From: Gallionellales bacterium CG03_land_8_20_14_0_80_55_15
GTDB taxonomy: Bacteria; Pseudomonadota; Gammaproteobacteria; Burkholderiales; Gallionellaceae
Direction of reading: 5' to 3'
DNA length: 6,664 bases
Assembly (NCBI GenBank): GCA_002780675.1
Contig: PEUR01000213.1
Location: 1 to 6,664 of the forward strand
Part shown: positions 6,009 to 6,664 of the stretch, one piece after another
How the letters are laid out: each line of letters opens with the position of its first letter
How positions within the stretch are numbered: position 1 is the stretch's first letter
Program-made: the position numbers and the translations under genes
Notes under the pieces: generated by a model
Seen by the model: only the letters and a program-made list of their open reading frames with translations
Databases searched by the model: none
Told to the model about the DNA's origin: nothing

Positions 6009-6596
6009 GTGCCAACCGACAAGTATGAAAGTCATCGAGCCACCCAAAATGACTGGCAAGAAATGATCGGTCACGAGATTGTCGGCGTGGCGGAAGAGCA
6101 CTACGCACTGCTGTTTTTTGCCGACATCATGCACGACGGCACCCTCTCCACCCATGCCAATCTACCCGCTGAACTGCTGCATAAAAACAACGCGCCGGTG
6201 TTTGTCTTAAACGTAGATCGGGATTCATCCCGACAAGATGTCGGGTTAAAACCCGACCTACGAACAAACGTGTACGAACTCGGCAACAAGGAAGGCTACC
6301 GCCGCTTCTGGGCGATTTATCACAAACCGCCCAAAGCCGAATACCGCGACTACCTGCTGGAACGCCGCGACAGTTTGATTCCGCTGGATGAACGCAGCTT
6401 CAAAGGCGCTTACTACACGCCACTCGCGGTGGTGGATAAAGCCTACGACAAGCTATGGCCGAGACACTGGGTAAAAACTGGCAAAGGGAATATATCGTTT
6501 GGGATATGTGCTGCGGCGTGGGCAATCTGGAAGTCAAACACAGTAATCCGCGCAATATCTACCTGTCCACACTGGATCAAGCCGACGTGGACGTAA
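6009..6596 (+). pseudogene. DNA adenine methyltransferase / type IIG-like protein, N-terminal half, frameshifted
   Basis: Residues 1-149 read as the N-terminal part of an Eco57I/type IIG-like amino-methyltransferase. They include EIVGVAEEHYALLFFADIMH (23-42) and DERSFKGAYYTPLAVVDKAY (127-146), where GAYYTP is the motif X common to such enzymes. After codon 149 (about 6455) this frame turns into a sequence with no family character and stops at 6596. The coherent protein instead continues one frame over (6455-6664). The break could be a lost base or two gained bases, and could be real or a sequencing error. Residues 69-87 come from a 57-bp in-frame insertion containing a REP-like palindrome. 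The start is uncertain: GTG at 6009 is the first after an in-frame stop at 5997, and ATG at 6063 (residue 19) is an alternative; neither has a Shine-Dalgarno. If intact, the gene would methylate adenine in DNA as part of restriction-modification. Confidence 0.72.
6212..6262. repeat. REP-like double-hairpin palindrome inside the methyltransferase gene
   Basis: Two 23-base arms (6213-6235 and 6239-6261) are inverted copies of each other, identical at 19 of 23 positions, with a 3-base spacer AGA; one more C/G pair extends each end. Each arm is itself palindromic. TCGGGAT and ATCCCGA in the left arm close a 7-bp stem, and GTCGGGTT and AACCCGAC in the right arm close an 8-bp stem. The whole is 51 bp, or 17 codons. 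Direct repeats AAACGT lie at 6209-6214 and 6266-6271, a period of 57 bp, so removing one period restores LNVYELG in frame. It resembles the small repetitive palindromes dispersed in many bacterial genomes. Only one copy is in this window, so dispersal is inferred from form. Confidence 0.8.
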
Positions 6597-6664
6597 TGAA
6601 AGCCACCAAAACCTGCGTCGCCGCACAACGGTTTCAATATGATTATTTGAATGACGACGTTAAA
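6455..6664 (+). pseudogene. DNA adenine methyltransferase, continuation after frameshift (runs off the right edge)
   Basis: This frame is open for 70 codons to the window end and continues the methyltransferase. AETLGKNWQREYIVWD (2-17) leads into DMCCGVGNLE (17-26), the SAM-binding motif I of DNA amino-methyltransferases. IYLSTLDQADVDVMKA (35-50) follows, with D41 where an acidic residue binds the SAM ribose, and then YDYLNDD (62-68). The catalytic (D/N)PPY motif and any target-recognition or nuclease domain must lie beyond the window. An ATG at 6455 happens to sit at the junction, but it has no Shine-Dalgarno and falls in the middle of a conserved domain, so separate translation is unlikely to give an active enzyme. 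It should be read as the same gene as the N-terminal half, displaced by one frame. Confidence 0.72.

Noticed and set aside
6450..6460. Programmed ribosomal frameshifting to join the two methyltransferase halves.
   Set aside because: There is no slippery heptamer or A/T homopolymer at the junction and no evident downstream pseudoknot.

Overview
The window looks like chromosomal DNA of a betaproteobacterium. The HtpX N-terminus, the DbpA-type helicase, the YgjP-type hydrolase and the VF530-type protein all read as proteobacterial, and a member of the Nitrosomonadales/Gallionellaceae is my best guess. That placement comes from remembered protein similarity only. Coding density is high and base composition looks even, except for one C-rich intergenic stretch.

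Layout. The left edge holds the first 35 codons of htpX on the minus strand. Upstream of it lies a textbook heat-shock (sigma-32) promoter, followed by a plausible sigma-70 promoter. About 430 bp of gene-free, structure-prone DNA follows. Next is a plus-strand pair joined by an ATGA overlap: a cytosolic GGDEF-EAL cyclic-di-GMP protein and an HDOD-domain protein. This pair converges on a small minus-strand gene for a VF530-family DNA-binding protein. A divergent plus-strand gene then encodes an RsuA/RluF-like protein that keeps its S4 domain but has lost the hallmark catalytic residues of pseudouridine synthases. It is followed closely by a ygjP-type zinc hydrolase gene, which overlaps tail to tail by 20 bp with dbpA on the minus strand. 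The right end carries the start of a DNA adenine methyltransferase or type IIG restriction-modification gene on the plus strand. This gene is broken by a frameshift and carries an in-frame REP-like palindromic insertion.

How the genes relate. The GGDEF-EAL/HDOD pair is probably one cyclic-di-GMP signalling module. The EAL half has the expected catalytic residues, while the GGDEF half looks degenerate (AGDEF, no I-site). The degenerate pseudouridine-synthase-like protein, DbpA and VF530 are all nucleic-acid binders, but opposite orientations argue against a single operon. The methyltransferase at the edge is the only accessory-type gene.

The most notable points are the exact-consensus RpoH promoter of htpX, the pseudoenzyme relative of RluF, and the methyltransferase, where a 57-bp in-frame palindromic insertion can be removed cleanly on paper between two AAACGT repeats. 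I saw no CRISPR array, tRNA, rRNA or insertion-sequence transposase. I do not see a clearly new multi-gene system.
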